This document shows, piece by piece, positions 48,127 through 58,563 of a stretch of 64,000 bases of DNA (within the stretch, counting starts at the first letter, position 1; each line of letters begins with the position of its first letter). The notes beneath the pieces are model-generated. The model worked only from the letters and a program-made list of their open reading frames with translations. It did no database searches and was not told the DNA's origin. The position numbers and the translations under genes are program-made. The DNA comes from Methylorubrum rhodesianum (GTDB taxonomy: Bacteria; Pseudomonadota; Alphaproteobacteria; Rhizobiales; Beijerinckiaceae), in NCBI RefSeq assembly GCF_014199985.1, contig NZ_JACHOS010000005.1:62001-126000 (forward strand). Direction: 5' to 3'.

Positions 48127-48945
48127 TTACCGCCCCTTGAAGTTCGGCGGACGCTTTCCGAGGAAGGCTTCCATGCCCTCGCGGAAATCCTCACTCATAT
48201 AGGTCATCAGGATCAGGTCATCGCCGGGCTGCTCGCCCTCGCCGGACTCCGGCGCGCCTTCCTCGGCGATGCGGCGAAGCCCTTCCTTGGTCGCCTGCAG
48301 GGTGAGCGGCGCGTGACCCGCGAGCAGGGCGGCGAGCGCGTCGGCGCGGGCCGCGACGGCGGCCGCATCCTCGGCCACCTCATTGACGAGGCCGATCGCC
48401 AGCGCCTCCTGTGCCTCGACGAGCCGGGCGGTGAACAGGATGTCCTTCACCCGGGGAGCACCGATGAGGTTCGCCAGCCGCCGCAGGGTGTTCTGCGACA
48501 GGCAGTTGCCGAGCGTGCGGGCGATCGGAAAACCGAAGCGGGCGTCGCGGCTGGCGATGCGCATGTCGCAGGCGGCGGCAATCGCCGCGCCGCCGCCGGT
48601 GCAGGCCCCGGCGATGGCCGCGATGGTCGGCACGCGCAGGCGCTCCAACCCTCCGAGCACGCGGTCCATGAAGCGCTCGTAGCCGATCGCGTCCTCCGGT
48701 TTGCTGAAGCTGCGGAACTGGGCGATGTCGGTGCCCGCCGCGAACGCCTTGTCGCCGGCACCGGTGATGATCACGGCCTTGATCGCGCGGTCCGCCTCGA
48801 TCCGTTCGCACAGCTCGACCAGGCCGCGATACATGGCGAAGGTCAGCGCGTTGCGCGCCTTCGGCCGGTTGAGGGTGATGCGGGCGATGCCCTCTGCGTC
48901 CACCGCGAAGAGCAGTTCGTCGGTCGAGGCGGTGTCGGCGTTCAT
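48127..48945 (-). CDS. Enoyl-CoA hydratase/isomerase (crotonase) family protein
   Basis: 272 residues from the ATG at 48945. The crotonase fold is clear: ARITLNRPKARNAL, KAFAAGTDIAQF (first oxyanion strand) and AIAGACTGGGAAIAAACDMRIAS (second; split at residue 20). The motif where hydratases carry their first catalytic Glu reads FGFPIARTLGNCLS, without Glu, so it is probably not a standard hydratase. An acidic residue exists near the second position (PRVKDILF). It is downstream of a CaiB/BaiF CoA-transferase in the same operon (25 bases apart) and may process the CoA ester made by it. Confidence 0.85.
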   Translation of the reverse strand: MNADTASTDELLFAVDAEGIARITLNRPKARNALTFAMYRGLVELCERIEADRAIKAVIITGAGDKAFAAGTDIAQFRSFSKPEDAIGYERFMDRVLGGLERLRVPTIAAIAGACTGGGAAIAAACDMRIASRDARFGFPIARTLGNCLSQNTLRRLANLIGAPRVKDILFTARLVEAQEALAIGLVNEVAEDAAAVAARADALAALLAGHAPLTLQATKEGLRRIAEEGAPESGEGEQPGDDLILMTYMSEDFREGMEAFLGKRPPNFKGR

Positions 48946-48970
48946 GCGGCGGTTCCTCGTCAAGCGTCTC

Positions 48971-50191
48971 TCAGGCCGTCGTTTCGCGAACCACGCCCCG
49001 GGCGATCCAATCGTCGATCGCCGACTCGTCATAGCCGGCTTGCGCCAGGATGGCGCGGCTGTGCTCGCCCAACAGCGGTGCGGGCCCGTGCACACGTCCT
49101 GGCGTCGCCGAGAACTTGACCGGCAGGCCGAGGGTGCTCATCCGCCCGGCGCGCCTGTGCTCGACCTCGACCACCATCTCCCGGGCGCGCGCCTGGGGGT
49201 CGGCCTGCATGGCGAGCACGTCGAGAACGGGTCCGGCCGGCACGCCGCCGGCCTCCAGCCGCGCGAGCCAGTCGGCCGAGGCCGCGGTGCGGAAATGCGG
49301 GGCGAGCGCCGCGGCCAGCGCTTCCCGGTTCGCCATGCGGTCGCGGTTGGCCGAGAAGCGTGGATCGGCGGCGAGATCCTCGGCGCCGAGCACCGCGAGC
49401 AGGCGCAGCCAGTTGGTCTGGTTGGCGGCACCGATGGTGATCCAGCCGTCGGCCGTCTCGAACGCCTCGTAGGGCGCGTTCAGCGGGTGGGCCGAGCCCA
49501 TCGGCCCCGGCGCCGCGCCGGTCGCCATGGCGATGGCCGATTGCCAGTAGGTGAGGGTGATGCCGGCTTCGAACAGCGAGGTGTCGACCACCTGCCCCTC
49601 GCCGGTCTTCAGCTTGTGGACATGGGCCGCGAGCACGCCCATCGCCGCCAGGATGCCGGCGGTGATATCGGTCACCGGCGGGCCGCACTTCATCGGCGGA
49701 CGGCCCGGCCCCTCGCCGGTGATGCTCATCAGACCGCTCATGCCCTGCGCCACGAGGTCGAATCCCGCCCGCTCGGCATAGGGCCCCGATCGGCCGAACC
49801 CCGAGAGCGAGCAGTAGATCAGCCCCGGAAATTCCTGTCTGAGCACCTCGTAGCCGAGGCCGAGGCGCTCCATCGTGCCGGCGCGATAGTTCTCGATCAG
49901 CACGTCCGCATCGGCGAGCAGGCGGCGAAGGATCGCCTTGCCGTCCGCGCTCTTGAGATCGAGGGCGATGCCGCGCTTGCCGCGGTTCATCATCATGTAG
50001 GCCGCGCTCTCGCCCTCGATCGCCGGCGGGACCGAGCGGCGCGTGTCGTCGCCGCCTTCGATCTTCTCGACCTTGATCACCTCGGCGCCCATGTCGCCGA
50101 GCATCAGCCCGCAGACCGGCCCGGCCATGATGTGGGCGAGCTCGACGACCTTCACCCCGGCGAGCGGGCCGGATTTCGCAACCTCCGCCAT
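48971..50191 (-). CDS. CaiB/BaiF-family (class III) CoA-transferase
   Basis: 406 residues from the ATG at 50191. These enzymes move CoA between carboxylic acids through an aspartyl-CoA intermediate. Family marks: LAGVKVVELAHIMAGPVCG, DMGAEVIKVEKIEGGDDTR, DVLIENYRAGTMERLGLGYE and YAERAGFDLVAQGMSGLMS, the Asp of FDLVAQG being the catalytic one. The C-terminal ADGWITIGAANQTNWLRLL is also typical. It forms an operon with the downstream crotonase-like gene. The acid handled is not known. Confidence 0.92.
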   Translation of the reverse strand: MAEVAKSGPLAGVKVVELAHIMAGPVCGLMLGDMGAEVIKVEKIEGGDDTRRSVPPAIEGESAAYMMMNRGKRGIALDLKSADGKAILRRLLADADVLIENYRAGTMERLGLGYEVLRQEFPGLIYCSLSGFGRSGPYAERAGFDLVAQGMSGLMSITGEGPGRPPMKCGPPVTDITAGILAAMGVLAAHVHKLKTGEGQVVDTSLFEAGITLTYWQSAIAMATGAAPGPMGSAHPLNAPYEAFETADGWITIGAANQTNWLRLLAVLGAEDLAADPRFSANRDRMANREALAAALAPHFRTAASADWLARLEAGGVPAGPVLDVLAMQADPQARAREMVVEVEHRRAGRMSTLGLPVKFSATPGRVHGPAPLLGEHSRAILAQAGYDESAIDDWIARGVVRETTA

Positions 50192-50551
50192 CGACTCAGC
50201 CGCGCTCCACGATGGATTCACACGCGAAAGCCGAGTCGCCGGATCGATCGAATGCCTGAAGGCGGCCCATCGGACGAATCTCCCTTGTTGAGCGAGCCGC
50301 GCCGCGACGGCGCCGATCTCTTGCCGAGCTGGATCCGGCCCGCCCGCATTTTGAATCGGTTTTACGGGTCGCTCGAAGGCCATGGCAACCCGTTTTGCAT
50401 GCGATTCACCTCGTCGAAACAGGGAACAAGCCGGTTCCGAGACGAGCGATGGAACGGGTGGGCCGGCTCCCGGTTGTCGGCGAAAGCGTGGCCGTCGGGA
50501 AGCGCTCCTTTCCGGCGTCGGCGAGCGTTACGTGAGCGAGCGGAGGGATTG
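50192..50551. other. Divergent intergenic region with possible stress promoter
   Basis: 360 bases between the CoA-transferase gene and a small exported protein gene. No gene-like frame was found. It contains the EcfG-type motif at 50451-50475 and a short inverted repeat GGAAC-AAGCCG-GTTCC near 50423-50438. Confidence 0.55.
50451..50475 (+). promoter_or_regulatory. Possible EcfG (general stress) promoter
   Basis: GGAAC (50451-50455), 16 bases, GGTT (50472-50475), i.e. GGAAC-N18-TT. It lies 76 bases before the start of the exported protein at 50552 and has the same boxes and spacing as the motif at 45360. Confidence 0.5.
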
Positions 50552-51019
50552 ATGCGTGGATTGAGCACGGCACTCGGACTTGCGGCGGCCCTCGCCGTCG
50601 CGTCGACGGGAATCACCTCCGCCAACGCGTCCTGCGCCCGCCGGATCGTCAACAAGTCCGGCTATATCGCCCTCGTCAGCCGCGACGGCGGTCCCTGGGT
50701 CGCGGTGCGGCCCGGCCGCTCGCAGACGATCAACTATTATCAGTCCGGCCGCATCGACGTGGCACTGACCTGCGGACCGGGTGCCCTTCCGGAACAGGCC
50801 TCCTTCCGGGCGAGCTACGACACGGTGGCGATCATCGACCGCTGCTACATCCGCTTCGGCGACGGCTTCTTCGAGGACCAGCTCGGCGGCGGCTTCCTCG
50901 GCCGGAAGGAGACGGGGCCGCTCGCCCTCAACAATCCGCGCCAGGGCGACCTCGTGGTCGGCCCCCAGGCCGGCGCCTGCCCGGAGACGGAGCGCGCCGC
51001 GCTCAGCGCCCGCTATTAG
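50552..51019 (+). CDS. Small exported Cys-containing protein of unknown function
   Basis: 155 residues from the ATG at 50552, with GGAGGG nine bases upstream. A signal peptide covers about 1-28 ([20 protein letters not shown]). The mature part has four Cys (in ASCARRI, LTCGPG, DRCYIRF and GACPETE) that could form two disulfides, and a beta-rich pattern ([20 protein letters not shown]). I do not recognise a family. The upstream EcfG-type motif suggests stress control. The FKBP gene follows after 67 bases. Confidence 0.72.
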   Translation: MRGLSTALGLAAALAVASTGITSANASCARRIVNKSGYIALVSRDGGPWVAVRPGRSQTINYYQSGRIDVALTCGPGALPEQASFRASYDTVAIIDRCYIRFGDGFFEDQLGGGFLGRKETGPLALNNPRQGDLVVGPQAGACPETERAALSARY

Positions 51020-51086
51020 CCTTGCGGGCGGGTGCGTGCTAACCCGCCTGCCCCGTCGTCAGCGACGACGTGCCGAGACGATCATC

Positions 51087-51509
51087 ATGCGCTCGATCCT
51101 TCCCATCGCCGGAGCCATCGCCCTCGCCATGACCAGTGCCGCTTCCGCCGCCCAGCCCGTGACGCTGCCCTCGGGCCTCAGCTACACCGACGAGGTGGTC
51201 GGGACCGGCCCCGAGCCGAAGACCGGCCAGCAGGTCACCGTCCACTACACCGGCTGGCTCGATGAGGGCGGCGGCAAGCGGGGCAAGAAGTTCGACTCGT
51301 CGCGCGACCGCGGGCAGCCCTTCTCGTTCACCATCGGCGCGGGCCAGGTGATCCGCGGCTGGGACGAGGGCGTGGCCACGATGAAGGCCGGCGGCCGGCG
51401 CATCCTGACGATCCCGCCGGATCTCGGCTACGGCGCCCGCGGCGCCGGCGGCGTGATCCCGCCGAACGCCACGCTGATCTTCGACGTGGAGCTGATCGGC
51501 TCGCGCTGA
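51087..51509 (+). CDS. Exported FKBP-type peptidyl-prolyl isomerase
   Basis: 140 residues. A signal peptide covers about 1-22 ([17 protein letters not shown]). The single FKBP domain is complete: [23 protein letters not shown] (in two strands), [20 protein letters not shown] with the active-site Trp, [20 protein letters not shown] and [14 protein letters not shown]. It speeds proline isomerisation in periplasmic proteins. A perfect hairpin follows the stop. Confidence 0.93.
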   Translation: MRSILPIAGAIALAMTSAASAAQPVTLPSGLSYTDEVVGTGPEPKTGQQVTVHYTGWLDEGGGKRGKKFDSSRDRGQPFSFTIGAGQVIRGWDEGVATMKAGGRRILTIPPDLGYGARGAGGVIPPNATLIFDVELIGSR

Positions 51510-51518
51510 TCGCAGAAA

Positions 51519-51542
51519 TCCGGCGCCCGCAGGGGCGCCGGA
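51519..51542. terminator. Hairpin between FKBP and adenosine kinase genes
   Basis: TCCGGCGCCC (51519-51528), GCAG, GGGCGCCGGA (51533-51542): ten perfect pairs between two convergent genes. No T-run on the plus strand. Confidence 0.6.
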
Positions 51543-51558
51543 CCTCTGCCGCACGGCT

Positions 51559-52572
51559 TCAGATGAGCCGGTGCTCGCGCGCCAGCGCCGGAAGATCCCG
51601 CTGCGGCCGGGCGCCGATATGCTCGATGACCTCGGCCGCCGCCAGCGCACCGAGACGGGCCGAGGCCACGTAATCGATGCCGCGGGTGTAGCCGGCCAGG
51701 AAGCCCGCCGCGAACAGATCCCCCGCCCCCGTCGTGTCGACCACTTCGCGGGCGGGGAAGGCCTCCACCGCCCGCACTTCGCCGCCGCGCACCACCAGCG
51801 CGCCCTGGGCCGAGCGGGTCACGAGGCCGAGCAGGTGCGTGCCCTTGACACCCCGCTCCTCGCGCAGAGCCGCGACGGCCGCTTCCGGGTCGTCGGTCTG
51901 ATAGAGGCTCTGGAGCTCGCCGATATTGGCGAACAGGATGTCGATGCTGCCGTTTCGGATCAGTTCGAGGAATTCCTCGCGGTAGCGGCCGACGCAGAAG
52001 GCGTCGGACAGGGTCAGCGCCACGGCGTTTCCAGCGGAATGCGCGACCTTCACCGCCTTGCGGAACGCGTCCTTTGCGGCCGGCGGATCCCACAGATAGC
52101 CCTCGAGATAGGTGACGCGGGCCGAGCGGACGGTGGCCTCGTCCACGTCGTCGGGCGAGAGACCCTGACAGGCGCCGAGATAGGTGTTCATGGTGCGCTC
52201 GCCGTCCGGCGTCACCAGGATGAAGCAGCGGGCCGTGGCCGGTCCCTCGGTCGTCGGCGCGACGTCGAAACGCACGCCGGTCGCCTTCAGGTCGTGGCTG
52301 AACAGACGGCCGAGTTCGTCCTCGTGAACCTTGCCGACGAAGCCGGTCTTGGCGCCGAGCAGCGCCGCGCCGACCGCGGTATTGGCACCCGAGCCGCCGG
52401 AGACGACGGTGGCCGGGCCCATCACCTCGAAGAGGTTCTCGGCCCGCGGCTCGTCGATGAGCTGCATCGCGCCCTTCGTCACGCCCTGCTCGGTCAGGAA
52501 TTTCTCATCGGCATGGGCGATGAGATCGACGATGGCGTTGCCGAGGACGAGAAGGTCGAGGGATTGGGACAT
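51559..52572 (-). CDS. Adenosine kinase (PfkB family)
   Basis: 337 residues from the ATG at 52572. PfkB/ribokinase fold: N-terminal VLGNAIVDLIAHADE, VSGGSGANTAVGAALLG and the C-terminal signature VVDTTGAGDLFAAGFLAG, whose GAGD Asp is the catalytic base. LFANIGELQSLYQTDD is typical of the alphaproteobacterial adenosine kinase group. It phosphorylates adenosine to AMP, for example in S-adenosylhomocysteine recycling. Another sugar or nucleoside substrate is possible. It is convergent with the FKBP gene. Confidence 0.86.
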   Translation of the reverse strand: MSQSLDLLVLGNAIVDLIAHADEKFLTEQGVTKGAMQLIDEPRAENLFEVMGPATVVSGGSGANTAVGAALLGAKTGFVGKVHEDELGRLFSHDLKATGVRFDVAPTTEGPATARCFILVTPDGERTMNTYLGACQGLSPDDVDEATVRSARVTYLEGYLWDPPAAKDAFRKAVKVAHSAGNAVALTLSDAFCVGRYREEFLELIRNGSIDILFANIGELQSLYQTDDPEAAVAALREERGVKGTHLLGLVTRSAQGALVVRGGEVRAVEAFPAREVVDTTGAGDLFAAGFLAGYTRGIDYVASARLGALAAAEVIEHIGARPQRDLPALAREHRLI

Positions 52573-52648
52573 CGGGCCGTCCGGTCTCGCGTGACAGATG
52601 AGCCGGGCCTGTCGCACCCCACTCGACAAGCGTCAAGCAAGGGCCGTC

Positions 52649-53203
52649 TCAAGGCTCCGCGAACAGGGCCGCGACGGGGAGCGTGAGCCCGGGCGGATCG
52701 AGCGAGAGATCACCGGAGGCGGCGATGCGCGTCTCGATCAAGTCGCTTGCGCCGCGGCGGTGATGGATCACCGTACGTCGTTCTGTGTCGAGGATGAGGT
52801 AGTGCTGCACGCTCGGCAGGCGGAAGTAGCCGAGGAACTTGAAGCCGGTATCAACCTGCTTCGTGCTCGGTGAGAGAACCTCGACGACGATGAGCGGTTC
52901 GGGGACCGTCGTGGCATCGGGATCGAGTCGCCCGCCGCAATGGACGAGAGCATCCGGCTCGAAGACCGTTTGCTCGTCGACCCGAACGGACAGACCGTCC
53001 GGCAGCATTTCGCAAGGGACGCGGCAAGCGCGGATCGCATCGCGCAAGGCCGTCTGCGCCGCGAATTTCGTCACCGCATGCCGTACACGCTCCGGCGACA
53101 TCGAGAAGACCTCGCCATCGGCGAGTTCGTGCCGTCCTGGCTGGCCCTCGGCCCAAGCCATGAATTCATCGGCGGTCATGCGGACTTTGGGCTGCACGCT
53201 CAT
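52649..53203 (-). CDS. Uma2-family (DUF820) PD-(D/E)xK-like protein
   Basis: 184 residues. Family marks: RMTADEFMAWAEGQPGRHEL, VRVDEQTVFEPDALVHC (with PDA) and LIVVEVLSPSTKQVDTGFKF (with the E-x-x-S-P-S-T core), then YLILDTERRTVIHHRR. The residues D, E and K of a PD-(D/E)xK nuclease site are present. Uma2 genes are abundant in cyanobacteria and scattered elsewhere; their role is not established. This one stands alone between adenosine kinase and a small exported protein gene, without an evident partner. Confidence 0.86.
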   Translation of the reverse strand: MSVQPKVRMTADEFMAWAEGQPGRHELADGEVFSMSPERVRHAVTKFAAQTALRDAIRACRVPCEMLPDGLSVRVDEQTVFEPDALVHCGGRLDPDATTVPEPLIVVEVLSPSTKQVDTGFKFLGYFRLPSVQHYLILDTERRTVIHHRRGASDLIETRIAASGDLSLDPPGLTLPVAALFAEP

Positions 53204-53248
53204 AGGCTTGAGCCTATCACCATTCCCGATGCTGGCGAAGGCGGGAGG

Positions 53249-53569
53249 CTACTGCTGCAGCGCCTTCACCTCGCATTGCGCGTAGTCCGAACTCGCCTTC
53301 ACATACGCGTTGAGCTTCTGGACGTAAGCTCCTGCGATTGATTGGAAAGCCTGTGCCTGGGCGTTGTAGGCCTTGATCGCGTCGTTGTAGCTGTAGGCCT
53401 CCCAGCCGGGGCAGCCGTCCTTCTTGTCGAGGCAGGCGGGCTTTTCGGGAAGCTTCGGCTTTTCCGGCCGCGCCTCGGCCGGCGGGGGCGTCGGCGGCGT
53501 GCAGGGGGCGGCGAGCGCCGGCCCCGCGAAGCCGGCCAGCGCCAAAGCCGTGATGATGCGTCCTGCCAT
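53249..53569 (-). CDS. Small exported protein, Pro/Lys-rich
   Basis: 106 residues. A signal peptide covers about 1-20 (ITALALAGFAGPALAAP). A Pro/Glu/Lys stretch (PPPAEARPEKPKLPEKPA) leads to a helical part YNDAIKAYNAQAQAFQSIAG with AYVQKLNAYVKASSDYAQCE. Four Cys are present (positions about 23, 45, 53 and 99). I do not know a named family. The stop is 45 bases before the Uma2 gene start on the same strand, so an operon is possible. Confidence 0.7.
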   Translation of the reverse strand: MAGRIITALALAGFAGPALAAPCTPPTPPPAEARPEKPKLPEKPACLDKKDGCPGWEAYSYNDAIKAYNAQAQAFQSIAGAYVQKLNAYVKASSDYAQCEVKALQQ

Positions 53570-53571
53570 GA

Positions 53572-56145
<2,574 letters not shown>

Positions 56146-56160
56146 ATTCGCCTCTGAGCC

Positions 56161-56189
56161 TTGACCCCGCGCCCCTCGGGGCGCAATCC
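56161..56189 (+). promoter_or_regulatory. Possible rnpB promoter
   Basis: TTGACC (56161-56166), 17 bases, CAATCC (56184-56189). Initiation seven or eight bases further would start the transcript at the predicted 5' end of RNase P RNA (56197). The -10 box is weak. A GCGCCCC-TC-GGGGCGC palindrome fills the spacer (56169-56184). Confidence 0.4.
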
Positions 56190-56196
56190 GTGCGCC

Positions 56197-56603
<407 letters not shown>

Positions 56604-57057
56604 ACCCGGCGCAGCCGAACACTCCTTTCCATTTCTGATACGGCCAAGTGCTTTCCGAAATTCGCAAAAATGCGAGAGCGCGGCGCTGATGCCGCGGCAT
56701 GAGTTGCAGGCCATCCCGCCTGTAAACCTCAAGAAAACGGCCGGTCTATTGACGCTCGGTTAACCTTGATGCGGTCAGATCAGAGCAGCCTGCACGGTCA
56801 AGCTCGTTGACGCGTTTCGAGGGCCCATGTTACCCCGAGCCATCCCGTTGACGCCCTATTCTGGATCGGCCAACACTCGCTCAGGTTGCCTCGCGGGACT
56901 GCGCGCGCATGGCCGGAGCCGTTCGCGGATCGGCGTCGCCACATCCGACCGGGCCGCCGCGCGGTCCGTCCACTCAGCAGGCCTTCATGACTCGTCCCTC
57001 GCCGGATGGCGCCCGAGCTTTCTCCGGATTCCGCGAGAGCGCCGCGGGGCGGTGGCG
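56604..57057. other. Leader region between rnpB and rsmH, without mraZ
   Basis: 454 bases without a recognisable gene. An in-frame upstream extension of rsmH (from 56827) is Arg/Ser-rich and has no similarity. TTGACG at 56749-56754 followed by GGTTAACC may belong to the promoter of the division/cell-wall cluster. TCGCA-AAAA-TGCGA (56662-56675) is a short hairpin after rnpB. No MraZ-like sequence was seen. Confidence 0.55.
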
Positions 57058-58128
57058 ATGAGCCGGACGCCGCGCACGGTGAAAGCGGAGACGTCGAAGG
57101 CTGAGACGTCGGCAGCCGAGCCCGTTCGCCACATTCCGGTTCTTCTCGCCGAAGTCCTCGCCGCGCTCGCCCTCGACCGGCCGGGACTGGCCGTGGACGG
57201 CACCTTCGGTGCGGGCGGCTACACCCGCGCCCTCCTCGATGCCGCACCCGAGATCCGGGTGATCGCCATCGACCGCGACCCCACCGCGATCCGGGCCGGC
57301 GCCGGTCTGGTAGACGCCTCTGCCGGCCGCCTGCGGCTGGTGCAGGGCCGCTTCGGCGAACTCGATACCCTGATCGCCCAGCAGGGCGATGCGCAGGCCG
57401 ACTGGGTCGTGCTCGATATCGGCGTGTCCTCGATGCAGCTCGACGAGGCGCAGCGCGGCTTCTCGTTCCGCCAGGACGGCCCGCTCGACATGCGCATGGG
57501 CAACGAGGGCCCGAGCGCGGCCGATCTCGTGAACGGCGAGGAGGAGAGCAGGCTCGCCGACATCCTCTACCATTTCGGCGAGGAGCGCCGCTCGCGCGCG
57601 GTCGCCCGCGCCATCGTCGAGGCGCGCCGCCGCGCCCCAATCGAGACGACGGCACAGCTCGCCGATCTCATCGCCGGCGTGGTGCGGCCCGAGCCCGGCA
57701 GCCCGATCCACCCGGCGACCCGGAGCTTCCAGGGTCTGCGGATCGCGGTGAACGACGAACTCGGCGAACTGGTGCGCGGCCTGCACGCCGCCGAGCGTGT
57801 GCTCAAGCCCGGCGGCCGGCTCGCCGTAGTGACCTTCCACTCGCTCGAAGACCGCATCGTGAAGCAGTTCTTCTCCGCCCGGAGCGGCCGGGCGGCACAG
57901 GCCTCCCGCCACCTGCCGGGCGTTGAGCGGCCGGCGCCCAGGAGCTTCCAGCTCGTGACCAAGGGCCCGGTCCTGCCCTCGGAGGCGGAAACGGATGTCA
58001 ATCCGCGGGCGCGCTCGGCCAAGCTGCGTGCCGGGGAGCGGACGGAGGCGCCGCCGCCGCCGCCGCTGAGCGCCATCGAGACGCTGGCGAGCCTGCCGGC
58101 GGCGCAGGGACGGGGGGCACGGCGGTGA
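57058..58128 (+). CDS. rsmH: 16S rRNA (cytosine(1402)-N(4))-methyltransferase
   Basis: 356 residues from the ATG at 57058. RsmH (MraW) methylates C1402 of 16S rRNA using SAM. Family blocks: [30 protein letters not shown] (SAM-binding), [46 protein letters not shown] and [15 protein letters not shown]. An alternative GTG lies two codons upstream. It opens the rsmH-ftsL-ftsI-murE-murF-mraY cluster; its stop overlaps the ftsL start (GTGA). Confidence 0.95.
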   Translation: MSRTPRTVKAETSKAETSAAEPVRHIPVLLAEVLAALALDRPGLAVDGTFGAGGYTRALLDAAPEIRVIAIDRDPTAIRAGAGLVDASAGRLRLVQGRFGELDTLIAQQGDAQADWVVLDIGVSSMQLDEAQRGFSFRQDGPLDMRMGNEGPSAADLVNGEEESRLADILYHFGEERRSRAVARAIVEARRRAPIETTAQLADLIAGVVRPEPGSPIHPATRSFQGLRIAVNDELGELVRGLHAAERVLKPGGRLAVVTFHSLEDRIVKQFFSARSGRAAQASRHLPGVERPAPRSFQLVTKGPVLPSEAETDVNPRARSAKLRAGERTEAPPPPPLSAIETLASLPAAQGRGARR

Positions 58129-58556
58129 TCCGGCTTCTCAACGTGCTGGCGATCGTCGGCCTGATCGGCTCGGCGGTCTACGCCTACTCGATCAAGTACG
58201 ACACGCTCTATCAGGCCGGACAGGTCTCCAAGCTGAAGACCGCCCTGCACAAGGAACGGCAGGCCATCGCGGTGCTGCGCGCCGAGTGGCAGCTCCTGAC
58301 ACGGCCCGACCGCCTCCAGGCGGCGGTCGAGCGGCATCTCAGCCTCGAGCCCATCGGCGACGGGCATCTCGCGCGCCTCTCCGACCTGCCGAACCGGCCC
58401 GACCGGGGCGACGAGATCGGCCGCCTCCTGGCCTCCACGGCGACCCCGACCGTGACGCCGAAGGACAAGCCGGCGAGCGCCCGAGACGAGCCGCGCACGA
58501 CGGGCTCGGTCACCACCCGCACCGTCTCCACCCGCCCGCCGGCGGTTTCGAGGTAG
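58125..58556 (+). CDS. ftsL: Cell division protein FtsL
   Basis: 143 residues from a GTG in GTGA at 58125. FtsL is a small bitopic part of the FtsQLB complex that activates septal FtsWI. One membrane helix is at about 3-21 ([19 protein letters not shown]), followed by a periplasmic coiled coil (about 30-65, [20 protein letters not shown]) with the [18 protein letters not shown] block. The C-terminal tail is Pro/Thr-rich and disordered. Similarity of FtsL proteins is low; position between rsmH and ftsI makes it secure. Confidence 0.87.
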   Translation: MIRLLNVLAIVGLIGSAVYAYSIKYDTLYQAGQVSKLKTALHKERQAIAVLRAEWQLLTRPDRLQAAVERHLSLEPIGDGHLARLSDLPNRPDRGDEIGRLLASTATPTVTPKDKPASARDEPRTTGSVTTRTVSTRPPAVSR

Positions 58557-58563
58557 CGTCCCC

